DNA of 64,000 nt from Alphaproteobacteria bacterium. Lineage in GTDB: Bacteria > Pseudomonadota > Alphaproteobacteria > Rhizobiales > Aestuariivirgaceae. Of this stretch, positions 8,654-17,900 are shown piece by piece. The notes below the pieces were generated by a model. That model was not told where the DNA came from. It saw nothing but the letters and a program-made list of their open reading frames with translations, and made no database searches. The number at the start of each line of letters is the position of its first letter. The stretch's first letter is position 1. The stretch is from NCBI GenBank assembly GCA_024640405.1, contig JAHEFB010000001.1:62001-126000 (forward strand). The letters are read 5' to 3'. Made by a program: the position numbers and the translations under genes.

Positions 8654-8680
8654 TGAATAGCCCCGCGTTTCCTAGACACC
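8654..8680. repeat. IS3-family left terminal inverted repeat
   Basis: 27-bp end starting TGAATAGCCCC and finishing TAGACACC. It pairs with 9853-9879 at 22 of 27 positions; the mismatches cluster in the middle eight bases. Confidence 0.9.
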
Positions 8681-9547
8681 CAGCGGGTTCAGTTTTTGCT
8701 GCTTTTCAAAATCTGCGGGTGACAGCATCCCGTTGTTAACATGCTTGCGTTTGGGATTGTAGAACATCTCGATGTAGTCGAACACATCTGATCTTGCATC
8801 ATCTCGTGTCCGGTAGGTTTTTCTGCGGACGCGTTCGCGCTTGAGCAAACTGAAGAAGTTTTCAGCGACGGCGTTATCATGGCAGTTTCCACGACGGCTC
8901 ATACTATGTTCGAGATTGTGATGTTTGACGAACGATGCCCAATCCATACTGGTGAACTGTGATCCCTGATCCGAATGAATGAGCACCTTTTCTTTTGGTT
9001 TCCTGCGCCACACGGCCATAAGCAAGGCCTGTAGAACCAGGTCAATTGTCTGGCGGCTTTGCATCGCCCATCCCACGACACGGCGGGAGAACAGATCAAT
9101 GACAACTGCCAAATAGGCGAATCCCTCATACGTTTTGATGTACGTGATATCCGTGACCCAGGCACGGTCTGGACTTGCGACTTCGAACTGACGGTTCAAT
9201 GTGTTGTCGATTGCGATTGAAGGCCTGCCACCATACTTGCCAGGGCGACGTTTGTAGCCAACCTGTGCTTTGATCCCTGCTAACCTGGTCAACCTCGCCA
9301 CCCGGTTCGGACAGCATGTCTCGCCCTGATCCCTCATATCATCATGAAGCTTGCGGTACCCATAGACTTTGCCGCTGTCTTCCCAGGCATCCCTGAGCAA
9401 CTCCGTTTGCCGCTTGTCTTCAACCGCACGTTTGCTGAACGGTCGCTTCAGCCAGGCATAAAAGCCACTGGGATGAATACGAAGCATTCGGCACATTGCA
9501 CGGATCGAAAATACCGGGCGATGCTCTGCCACGAACGCGTACTTCAC
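8672..9547 (-). CDS. IS3-family transposase OrfB (DDE integrase)
   Basis: Catalytic subunit, 291 aa from the GTG at 9547. It has an N-terminal HTH_21-like region (RAMCRMLRIHPSGFYAWLKR) and the rve integrase core, with the first Asp in RAWVTDITYI, the second in LIHSDQGSQFTS and the Glu in NAVAENFFSLLKRE. The start overlaps the OrfA stop as GTGA in the -1 frame. A run of A residues just before the overlap (GCAAAGTG) could permit the programmed -1 frameshift that makes the OrfAB transposase in this family. No disruptions are seen. Confidence 0.95.
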   Translation of the reverse strand: MKYAFVAEHRPVFSIRAMCRMLRIHPSGFYAWLKRPFSKRAVEDKRQTELLRDAWEDSGKVYGYRKLHDDMRDQGETCCPNRVARLTRLAGIKAQVGYKRRPGKYGGRPSIAIDNTLNRQFEVASPDRAWVTDITYIKTYEGFAYLAVVIDLFSRRVVGWAMQSRQTIDLVLQALLMAVWRRKPKEKVLIHSDQGSQFTSMDWASFVKHHNLEHSMSRRGNCHDNAVAENFFSLLKRERVRRKTYRTRDDARSDVFDYIEMFYNPKRKHVNNGMLSPADFEKQQKLNPLGV

Positions 9548-9819
9548 TTTGCATCCCTGGCGAAATACGCGGTGGCTTTTTTTAAGATGTCACGCTCCTC
9601 GGTCACCCTTACCAGTTCCTGCTTCAGCCGCCTTATCTCGGCAGATTGATCGTCCTTGGCCGTATTGTTGGGAGAAACTGAATATCTCTTTATCCAACCG
9701 TAAAGCGAGTGCGTGCTAACGCCCAATCGCTTCGATACATCTGCAACAGAATACCCGCGTTCCGTAATCTGTTTAATGGCATCAATCTTGAACTCTTCGG
9801 TAAATCTTGGCTTGCCCAT
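9544..9819 (-). CDS. IS3-family transposase OrfA (helix-turn-helix)
   Basis: A 91-aa DNA-binding protein starting at the ATG at 9819, behind GGAGAG; an upstream in-frame start near 9852 is less likely. It shows the HTH_Tnp_1 fold (FKIDAIKQITERGYSVADVS and LGVSTHSLYGWIKRY), then a leucine-zipper-like coiled coil (IRRLKQELVRVTEERDILKK) ending in the IS3-typical ATAYFARDAK. It binds the terminal repeats and overlaps OrfB by four bases. Confidence 0.95.
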   Translation of the reverse strand: MGKPRFTEEFKIDAIKQITERGYSVADVSKRLGVSTHSLYGWIKRYSVSPNNTAKDDQSAEIRRLKQELVRVTEERDILKKATAYFARDAK

Positions 9820-9852
9820 CGTGCTCTCCTTGTCCTCTTTTTTAGGGGGCAA

Positions 9853-9879
9853 GGTGTCTACAAATCTAGGGGCTATTCA
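9853..9879. repeat. IS3-family right terminal inverted repeat
   Basis: Reverse complement reads TGAATAGCCCC at the outer tip and TAGACACC at the inner side. The outer GAATAG supplies the Glu and stop codons that terminate the adjoining membrane-protein frame. Confidence 0.9.
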
Positions 9880-10238
9880 ACAAGCACCGCCCCTGTTATC
9901 GTCCACACAGCCAGCCATCCATGGTTGGCGGCACCAACCCATTCTATGGAAAAGTCATACAGAAACACGGCGGAAAAAACAGCAACGGCAATCCTGCTGT
10001 ATTTCTCATTCAGGACGGCTGTCAATGTTATCGCCGCCCCGAGAGGAAGTACTATCGAATAAAACCAGTTGAAATTCTCGGGTAGCCAGTACCCCGTCAA
10101 TTGTTCAAAGCAGACAGACAGCATGGCTGCCACCATCGCCAGCCTGACGTACTTGCCGATATCTTCTCCGGCTTTGACTTCCGGAACCAGACTTAGAAAA
10201 TCAGGTAGCTTTGGTAATGTAACACCCTGCACGCTCAT
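9873..10238 (-). pseudogene. Membrane protein gene truncated at its 3' end by the IS3 element
   Basis: From the ATG at 10238 about 119 codons of host sequence encode an integral membrane protein with hydrophobic segments near residues 23-42, 55-74, 80-97 and 103-118. The frame runs straight into the insertion sequence, whose terminal bases give the stop codon, so the original C-terminus is missing or displaced. I do not recognise the family; short four-helix proteins of DoxX-like type are a possibility. The DCC-family gene lies on the same strand beyond the element, so the two may once have been adjacent. The 293 bp upstream to 10531 contain nothing I can identify. Confidence 0.65.
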
Positions 10239-10531
10239 GATCTGCCCACTACCCCCTCTCAACCGGTTTCTTCGATAGCAGACAACTTCGACGTGAACAA
10301 TCGCAACATAAATCTGGAAAGGATACTTAAGTCAGTCTGGTGGCATTGACGAATGTGAGGCAATCGCAATTACCTGGAAGCGAATATCTTTACTGGAATG
10401 AAAATTTCTGCAGCCGACAACTGAATGTCGCCCGGGGTTTCGACCAAACTCGTCGAAAACCCGAATGTCTGTGTTCCCCAGACGTCACAGCGGCCAGCCT
10501 TGCAAAGATCCGACGTCAGAGCGAAGCCAGA

Positions 10532-11983
10532 TCAGGGTTTGCTGATTTGCGCGCTGAGGGTTTGCGCCGGTTGACGTGCAGTTTCATCACCCGCATCGAC
10601 AGCCTTGTTGTACCAGTCGAGTGCCTTCTTTGAGTCGGGCCTTAATCCATGCACGCCGAGCTGCGCAAAAATTCGGGGATCGTAGGTCGTCCCGATTCTT
10701 GCAGCGGCGCGCGCATTGCCTTGCTGGAAAGCGTGCTGATACAGTTGCCGAGCCGAGACTATATCGCCGAGTAACAAAAGCTGATCTCCGCGATCCAGCA
10801 ATATACTGACGTCCTTGCCGTCGCTGGCCAGCAGGGGCGCAAGCAGACCTGTTGAGGATGCCTGCTGGTCGGTCAGAGCAGGAGCGCCCAAATCCAATGC
10901 TTTTGGCGGCAAACTCAAGGCGGTTTCAATAGCGTCATCGTCGCTTCGGGTTTTTTTACCGGTGTTTGCCGCAGCAATTCCGGTTTTCGGTGCAGTTATC
11001 CGGGGCGACAAGCTTGCAACGACCTGATTAGGTTGAGCAATCTTCGTTTCCACCGGAACCATCACCCACTCACCGTCAGCATCTCTATTGAGTGCGGTTC
11101 CAGTCGAGGGTGCCTTGTTCAGGTTATAAACCGTCTCTACCGGTGCCTGGCCAGCCGTGGGCGCTATGCGAACCAGCGTTTGGGCAACCTCGGCCTCGGC
11201 TGCCTTTTGAGGTGGCTGTTCAACTGGAGCAACCTCGGCGACGCTGAGATTGGGAGCAGCCGGAGTTTGAGGGATCACTTTTGGAGCAACCGGTTCTCGA
11301 GGCGGCTGTTTGGCAATTTTTTCGACCAATGTCTCAAGTTGCTGCGGTATTTTTACAACCGGAATGTCAGTCACTTCTTCCACGGGCTGCTGTACTTTCG
11401 CAGGCTGCAACAATGCCGCCGCAGATGCATTCTGGAAGTGTGAGCTGGAGGATTGCCCGGCAGAGATTTCTTCCTGCGCGGCAGATGCAATCTCCAGGTT
11501 CTGGATCTCCGTGGTGCCGAAACTGTAAGACGACAGGAATTTCCAGTCATTGGATTTGTAGTAAAATCCACCAAGCCCGCTCACGCCGATGATCAGCAGC
11601 GCGCCCGTAAAGGCGTACCAGTTACGGGTCTGTCTGTTGCGATGGGCTTCAAGCTGGGCGCGGCGGTGAGCCATCACAGCCATGCGGTGTTCAAATATTT
11701 CTTCCCGGGTCCTGAATTTAGTAGCCCGTGCGGGGCGGCGGGTCGAGGCACCCGGCCGGCGGGAAGACGATGCGGGATCTGGTTGCTGATCCGCAGCTTC
11801 TCGAAATTCTGCCGGGTCTTCGCCCGCCTTGTCCTGTGAAGCAGTTTGCTGGCCTGTATCGTCGAAAGTGCTGTCATCAAGGTTTGGAACCGTGTCGTGG
11901 TTCCAGATTTCATCACCGATTTCAGCCAAATCCACCTGCAAAGACGCAAGAGTTTTTTGCCGCTTTTCAGCCTTTTGTGCCAT
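10532..11983 (-). CDS. Membrane-anchored Sel1/TPR-like repeat protein
   Basis: A 483-aa protein from the ATG at 11983; the frame is open a little further to 12025. Layout: a charged cytoplasmic N-terminus of about 120 residues rich in Asp, Gln and Arg, one transmembrane helix (TGALLIIGVSGLGGFYY), a long Pro/Ala/Gln-rich region with low complexity, and a C-terminal TPR/Sel1-like domain (DRGDQLLLLGDIVSARQLY then GLRPDSKKALDWYNKAVDAG). The topology suggests an inner-membrane scaffold with its repeat domain in the periplasm. It lies 71 bp downstream of the TAXI binding-protein gene on the same strand, so they may share a transcript. The partner is unknown. Confidence 0.75.
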   Translation of the reverse strand: MAQKAEKRQKTLASLQVDLAEIGDEIWNHDTVPNLDDSTFDDTGQQTASQDKAGEDPAEFREAADQQPDPASSSRRPGASTRRPARATKFRTREEIFEHRMAVMAHRRAQLEAHRNRQTRNWYAFTGALLIIGVSGLGGFYYKSNDWKFLSSYSFGTTEIQNLEIASAAQEEISAGQSSSSHFQNASAAALLQPAKVQQPVEEVTDIPVVKIPQQLETLVEKIAKQPPREPVAPKVIPQTPAAPNLSVAEVAPVEQPPQKAAEAEVAQTLVRIAPTAGQAPVETVYNLNKAPSTGTALNRDADGEWVMVPVETKIAQPNQVVASLSPRITAPKTGIAAANTGKKTRSDDDAIETALSLPPKALDLGAPALTDQQASSTGLLAPLLASDGKDVSILLDRGDQLLLLGDIVSARQLYQHAFQQGNARAAARIGTTYDPRIFAQLGVHGLRPDSKKALDWYNKAVDAGDETARQPAQTLSAQISKP

Positions 11984-12054
11984 GACCCAATTTTCCCTGT
12001 TTTGCACGTGACCTCGTTGGATCACTTTGCTGCCGGTTTGCCCGGTATTGGTAT

Positions 12055-13194
12055 TCAGTTTGCGTTCGTAACTGTCTCATTCCATTGAATAAACTTGTTG
12101 AATAGTTCCTTTTGATCAGCCTGGCTCAATACCACGGTCCGCCCCCGGCTTTCCAGATAAGCCTGGAATGCCTTAAACAATTTGCGTTGCTGATTGGTCG
12201 GTGCCTCGGCAAGCGTCTGGGCCCTGTTTGCGTCAAGCCAGTCTTTGGCGACGGAATATCTGCGCCAGCCCGGCAGTTCTGCAGCCAGGTTTACTTCACG
12301 CCATTTCTGGTGTCTGGGCGCTTTCTGAAATTCGTCAAACCGGGTGAAGAAGTTTTCCACGAACCGCTTTACGCGATAGTAGCGACCGGTTTTGGGTTTC
12401 CAGTTGAACACTGCCATGACCGCTCCAACAGCTATGGTATCGACGGGGTCTTTTGTGAGTACCAGATTACCGTAGTCCTTTGCCGAAAGCTTGGCAGGCA
12501 AGTAGCTTTGCTGGAGCTTTTTGGTGTAAGGCACCGGCACAATGTGCAATCCGTCGCTCTTCTTGACGGCGGTGAAGATTGAGGCCGGCTTACCGGCTAC
12601 ATACACCATGGCGTCAAGCTGGCCGGTGCGCACTTTCTCCAGTGCATCTTCATAACCATGACTGAAAGGCTTCACGTCGATGCCCAGTGCTCCAAACACG
12701 GTTTCGGAGGTCATGTAGGTTCCAGATCCCTTGCCGCCGAAATTTACCTTCTTGCCGCGGAGTTGCTTGATGCTGGTGATGTCGCGACGCGCAATAAGAT
12801 GAAATTCTTCATTATACAGCTTGGTGACGTAGTTCACCCGATTCTGGATGTCTTCATGTATTTCCTTGTTGCGCAAATATGTCAGCACGTCGGACTGCAC
12901 GATGGCGATGTCGACACCGCGAAGATACAGCAAGTCTTCGATGTTTTTGATTGAACCTTTGCCGACAATCGGCAGTATTCTCAGGTTGTCAATATCGTCC
13001 AGCTCGGCCTGGAGGTCTGCTGCAATCCTGATGTAGGTTCCGCCTATGCCGCCCGAAATAACACTTACGGTATCGTTGTTGGCAGCCTGGACCCTGTCTG
13101 AGTGTGCCTGCGCGAAAGCCGGTCCGGCGGCTAGAACAAGAATTGCGACAAGAGAAAACAGTGCGGCAAACGCCACAGAAAGCAAACGAAACAT
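12055..13194 (-). CDS. TAXI-family TRAP solute-binding protein (orphan)
   Basis: Secreted solute receptor of 379 aa with a signal peptide of about 28 residues ending in AGPAFA. The TAXI hallmark GGIGGTYIRIAADLQ is near the N-terminus, then DIAIVQSDVLTYLRN, the KVNFGGKGSGTYMTSE block and AMVYVAGKPASIFTAV. The start has AAAGGGG six bases upstream. No TAXI-type fused permease is encoded nearby; the following gene is a Sel1-like membrane protein. It may therefore act as a sensor or bind a ligand for another system. The C-terminal part beyond residue 300 is longer than in many TAXI proteins and I cannot assign it. Confidence 0.88.
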   Translation of the reverse strand: MFRLLSVAFAALFSLVAILVLAAGPAFAQAHSDRVQAANNDTVSVISGGIGGTYIRIAADLQAELDDIDNLRILPIVGKGSIKNIEDLLYLRGVDIAIVQSDVLTYLRNKEIHEDIQNRVNYVTKLYNEEFHLIARRDITSIKQLRGKKVNFGGKGSGTYMTSETVFGALGIDVKPFSHGYEDALEKVRTGQLDAMVYVAGKPASIFTAVKKSDGLHIVPVPYTKKLQQSYLPAKLSAKDYGNLVLTKDPVDTIAVGAVMAVFNWKPKTGRYYRVKRFVENFFTRFDEFQKAPRHQKWREVNLAAELPGWRRYSVAKDWLDANRAQTLAEAPTNQQRKLFKAFQAYLESRGRTVVLSQADQKELFNKFIQWNETVTNAN

Positions 13195-13668
13195 ATGACC
13201 CCTTTGCCCGGCGTAAACGCCAAGCCCCTGGGTAAGACTATACGCAACTATACGTACACTTACACGCCGTGCCGTCCCATTTTCAGACCAGATTGTGAAT
13301 ATCGAATCAGGTTTAAACGCGTAAAGAATCGGGTAAAATTATGTTCTATTACAGGCAATTGTGTGGCGACGTTAACTTATCAACAAATCTCAAAGTTGAC
13401 CTTGCGTGCGGATATTTACGTTCATCCGGTACCGTTAATCGGCGTGATGAGTCAACTGACAGGAGGGCTTGACCGGGGATTGGCCTTGCGGTCGAACTTT
13501 GTTGGATGTGGCCAACGGGCAGAGACATAATTCTGCCTGTGGAATCCCACTCTGCAGGGCATTGCATATTCAATGCGAACAATTATGCTTTGTGCCAAGA
13601 TGATCGGGACTTGGCATTGTCTGATCCTGCTGGTCAGGATGCCGACCTGAACAACCGGAGGCATGCAC
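13195..13668. other. 474-bp intergenic region with no recognisable gene
   Basis: Lies between the divergent TAXI protein and GlsB-like genes. Open frames on either strand have no plausible product. It presumably carries promoters for both neighbours, but I can fix none with confidence. GGAGG at 13657-13661 is the ribosome binding site for the ATG at 13669. Confidence 0.6.
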
Positions 13669-13923
13669 ATGCAAATCGAAAGTCTTGTTGTACTGCTGGT
13701 GGTAGGTGCCGTTGCGGGCTGGCTGGCGGGACAGATAATGAAGGGCTACGGATTTGGCCTGGTCGGCAACATTGTAGTGGGCGTTGTCGGGGCATTTATC
13801 GCCGGGCTGGTGCTTCCGGCAATCGGCGTCTCTATCGGCAGCGGGATACTGGGGTCGATTATCCATTCCACCATTGGAGCCGTTATTCTGCTGTTTCTGA
13901 TCGGCCTTATAAAGAGAGCCTGA
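13669..13923 (+). CDS. GlsB/YeaQ/YmgE-family stress-response membrane protein
   Basis: An 84-aa glycine-rich membrane protein with three hydrophobic segments. The family pattern is clear: VGAVAGWLAGQIMKGYGFGL, then VGNIVVGVVGAFIAG and a C-terminal STIGAVILLFLIGLI. Such proteins (Transgly_assoc) are small inner-membrane proteins linked to general and acid stress; their molecular role is not settled. The ATG at 13669 is chosen over the one at 13663 because GGAGG ends only one base before the latter. Confidence 0.93.
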   Translation: MQIESLVVLLVVGAVAGWLAGQIMKGYGFGLVGNIVVGVVGAFIAGLVLPAIGVSIGSGILGSIIHSTIGAVILLFLIGLIKRA

Positions 13924-13955
13924 ATTGAGACGAATATGGCTCGGAAATCCTGAGG

Positions 13956-14756
13956 ATGACGCCGGCCTCTGTAAGAGTATTCCCCGTTTTGACAATGATG
14001 TTTTTGGATAATGTCCGACAGGCTTCGAGGCTGAGGAAACCGGTTGGTCTTGCAGTCTGCCTAATGGCTGGGCAAACAGGCTTCCCATCGATTGTATCGG
14101 CGCAGCAGGATGTGCCGCTGCCGCGTTCCAAGCCGCCGCAAACGTCAGTTCAGCCTTCGGCACCTGATGCAAGTTTTTCGAATCTTGGGGAGAACGGGCC
14201 TGATCATGCAGTGCAATGCCAGGCGGACCTGAAAGCTGCCGGCGCATCCTTCAACTGGGTAGTTATTGCGACCGAAGGATCATGTACAATTGCCGATGCC
14301 GTGGAATTGCTGTCTGTGGATACAGGTATCGATCTAATCGAATTTCGCCAGAAACCTGTACTGAGCTGCAATTTTGCGGCGCTACTTGGACGATGGACGG
14401 GTGAGATAGCCGGGCCGGTTTTTTCTGCATATTCCGGCAGGCAGCTCCGGTCGGTTATCACCGGCCCGGGGATTGTTTGCCGAAACCGGGTTGGTGGAGC
14501 CAAGACAAAGGTCAGTGAGCATGCCAAGGGAAACGCCATCGACATAACCGGCTTTCGCCTGTCCGGCAAACGTTCTGTCAAGATTGGCGACAAGAACAGC
14601 AAGTCGGAAAAGCGGGCGCTTCAGGCGTTACGCACTTCTGCTTGCGGCTATTTTACGACGGTGCTTGGTCCCGGTGCAAACTCTGCGCACAATCACCACT
14701 TCCATGTTGATTATGCCAAGCGTGGCAAGTCCTACAATTACAGGATTTGTGAATGA
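13956..14756 (+). CDS. Extensin-like C-terminal domain protein with M15-type zinc site
   Basis: A 266-aa secreted or periplasmic protein from the ATG at 13956; ATGs at 13995 or 13998 are alternatives. An N-terminal hydrophobic stretch (PVGLAVCLMAG) is followed by SIVSAQQD, a plausible signal-cleavage region. The Extensin-like_C domain has the M15 pattern SxHxxGxAxD (Ser187, His189, Asp196) and a C-terminal HNHHFHVD with His250 as third zinc ligand. A murein peptidase or wall-binding role fits these residues. Four cysteines are present. The name comes from plant extensin similarity and does not describe function. Confidence 0.88.
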   Translation: MTPASVRVFPVLTMMFLDNVRQASRLRKPVGLAVCLMAGQTGFPSIVSAQQDVPLPRSKPPQTSVQPSAPDASFSNLGENGPDHAVQCQADLKAAGASFNWVVIATEGSCTIADAVELLSVDTGIDLIEFRQKPVLSCNFAALLGRWTGEIAGPVFSAYSGRQLRSVITGPGIVCRNRVGGAKTKVSEHAKGNAIDITGFRLSGKRSVKIGDKNSKSEKRALQALRTSACGYFTTVLGPGANSAHNHHFHVDYAKRGKSYNYRICE

Positions 14757-14908
14757 TGGCGGAGAAGTTTTCAACTCCACGATCAAGCAACCAATTGACC
14801 TTGCGGCCCGTTGGCGTCAAACTTCAGCCAAACCAGCCTGCTTAGCGGAAGTTTACAGCAACAGGCGGAGCCAGACAGATATTTCCGGGGCAGATTGGAT
14901 CGGCGATT

Positions 14909-17900
14909 TTGTTCAGTTATCGTAGGGTTTTCAGGCTCACAATAGCGGCAGTTGTGGTGTTTTTCTGCAGCACTCTGGCCAGCGCCCAGGATTTTGACCC
15001 TTTTGATTCCAACACTCCGCTCGACAAGGCCGAGCAAGCCTACAAAGACGCTGTAAAACATCGCGATTCGATAACAGACGCCGATGCGCGCGAGAAGATG
15101 AAACCCTATCTGCGTGCGCTGAAGGAGCATTTGAAGGAGCGCGGCAGCAAGTTTGATGACAAGGGAAACCTATCGGGGGACGGCGCGCCGGTAGCCGATG
15201 GTGACCAGAAGCCCGCAAAACCATCCAAAGATGCCGATGGCAAGAAACCCGCAGATTCCGGCTTTCGCTTCGGCGGGCTGAAATTCGGCGATCCTACTGC
15301 CGAAGGAGTCAAGGATACCACCCACGGTGTCGGGGCGTCATGGTACGTAATCTGCCTTGACATTGATATTTCAGACAACGGATCGGGGTATGACGGGAAC
15401 ATCCGCGATCTGAAGCTGCTCGCGTATTCCCACTCGATGATGGATCCCAAGACCGTCGAAGGACTGAAGACGGCTGCTCATGAGCTTGAGCATGTCAAGC
15501 AATACAAGCATGCCTGGGAGATGTCGCACGAGGCATTGAGGAAGGGTTTTTCGGTATCCGGCAAATCCCACGATGACGTCAAGGCGGCGGCCAGAGGCAT
15601 TGTCGACGAGTGGTTCGGCCCGGGCTTCAATCGGCATTTTACCGGCAAGGCCCGCAGAAAATCCGTTAGCAGGAAGTACCAGGAGGTCACCGGCTCCGAG
15701 CCCAGCGAGATAAACAAGCCAACCGAATACGAACCCGAGATTGCCGAGAAACAATTCGGCGATGAGTTTAAAAACAAGCCGGACAAAGCGAAAAAGGAAA
15801 TCGACAAAAGAAGCAACGGCCTGAAGAACGTAAAAGATCTTCCGGACATGAAGCACACACATACTGTTGCCAATGGTAATGTTCGTTTGAAGATTCGATT
15901 GTTCAAAGACGACAAGCAGGTTGCTCTTCTGGAACCCGCAGGAAGCCTGCTTCCGGAACAGCCGCTTGAGCAAGGGTTTGCCGTATCCTATGACGATCCG
16001 AACATTTGTGTTGCCTCGGTTTTTTATACCAGCGGCCGGGACATTCTGGAGAGCGGGCACAGCCCCGTTATCTCCATCACGCCACCCCTGACTGGATTGA
16101 CCGCGCCGCCGGATGAAATCCCCGACTGTACTCCGGGCCCCGCCCTGACCAGCGTTCCAGGACAACCGGCACCGACGACCACCCCGGCACCGCAGAAGGC
16201 AGAGCAGCCGACCAGCCAGGATGAGCAGCCCGAAATTACATCGAAGCCTCCGGAAGAGGATCAGCCGCAAGAGACACCGGAACTGGGACTGGTAAAGGCG
16301 CAAGAGACACTGGTGTCGCTTATTCTCACCAATGAAGATGACGGCCAGCCGCTGGAAGGGGCCATTGTAAAACTGCTTGCACCGGAGCCGGATCTGCCCG
16401 ACGGCGAAAATACCGGTACTGAACTGACAGGTGCGGAACATTACGCCGAAGGTGTTGAAGGTGTGCAATTGGGAGACGACGCGAAGGTGCTGTTGTCGGC
16501 CAGTTTGCAAACTGACGCAGATATCTCCGGGATCAAGTTGACCGAAGTGGCGGATGAACAGACGGAAAGCGATGTACAACCGGCCGGCAAACCAACCGTG
16601 ACCAGAACCGCAAGAGTTGTGCGGCAAAACCCGCAACTGGTTGTTGCAACGGGAGCCGACAGGACGCGCCTTCCGGTGAGACTGGCGCCACAAGGTGCGA
16701 AAGTCTGTGTCAATCGCAACTTCCGCATTGGAGACAACAGTATCCACGTTGTCAGTCTGCCGGGGGAGTTTGTTGACGAATTCACACGCAACGCAAGCAG
16801 CTGGGAAGAAACTCAATTCGTCGAGCCGGATCCTTGCCGCAACAAGGAGGAAAGCAAGGATCCTTTGTATGAAAGCTCCGGGTTATGGGGACAGAAATTC
16901 GACAACCAGTGGGCCATCAAACGTGTGGGGTACGAAGAAAACAAGCTGCCGCAGTGGCTGAAGAAGCCGCCGACTGCAGCTGATGTAACGGTTGCTGTTA
17001 TCGATACCGGCCTGGACTGGTATCATCCTGACATTGCACACGAGAAAATCTGGACCAATCCCGGCGAGGTGCCGGGCAATGGCATCGACGATGATCAAAA
17101 CGGCTATGTGGATGATATTGTCGGCTGGAATTTTGTTCGCAATAAAAACAAGCCGTGGGACTATGATGGGCACGGTACATTTGTGACCGGTGTTATTGCG
17201 GCGGCTCAAAACAATGGTATCGGCATCTCCGGCATCAGCTCTTCAGCCAGGATCATGCCCCTGAAGGCACTTGATGCATTCGGCCGCGGGTATGCCTCCA
17301 TGGCGGCCGAGGCGATCAACTATGCAGCCGAACAGGGCGCGCGCGTTATCAACCTGAGTCTCGGCGGAAGGACGCTTACCAAGGTTGAACAGCTCGCCAT
17401 CGATCATGCCAAAACCAGGGGCGCCATAGTCGTTGTTGCGGCCGGGAATTCAGGGCAATCGGTTACCGATTTTTCCCCGGCCGGTCTTCGCGGTGTAATC
17501 ACCGTTACAGCAACGGACCGCGAAGACAACAGGGCAGGGTTTTCCAATTGGGGACCCTTGGTGGATATTGCCGCGCCAGGTGTCGATGTATTGAGTTTGC
17601 GTGCCCGGCGCACGGATCTGCTGGCGCTCATTCGCGGCGTCAAATACAAACGCGGTGAAGGTATCCTGGGGGAGGACAAATCCTACTACAGGGCAAGCGG
17701 GACCTCTTTTGCAGCTCCGATTGTCACCGGCACCATAACCGAATTACTGGCCGGCAATCCCAGGCTTACGGCTGAACAGGTCACCCGTATGGTGCTGCAT
17801 TCAGCGCGTGATATAGAAACACCGGGCGTCGACAACTATACCGGTTACGGCCTTCTGGATGCGACGGCGGCACTGGCTGCGGATCCGGAATATTTCAACG

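Larger units (their letters stand above)
8654..9879 (-). mobile_element. IS3-family insertion sequence (about 1226 bp)
   Basis: Bounded by 27-bp terminal inverted repeats beginning TGAATAGCCCC and ending TAGACACC on their inner side, with 22 of 27 positions matching. It holds the classic two overlapping frames, a helix-turn-helix OrfA and a DDE integrase OrfB, on the minus strand. Both frames are intact, so it may be mobile. The flanking bases (GAG at 8651-8653, ACA at 9880-9882) do not form the 3-bp target duplication usual for the family, suggesting a deletion or recombination at one end after insertion. Its right end supplies the stop codon of a truncated membrane-protein gene. Confidence 0.93.

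Noticed and set aside
13195..13582. Small open frames between the TAXI and GlsB-like genes
   Set aside because: No ribosome site, no hydropathy or motif pattern; treated as intergenic.
15371..16816. 481-codon antisense open frame
   Set aside because: Shadow of the subtilase gene; the sense frame has a signal peptide and an intact triad, the antisense product has low-complexity composition.
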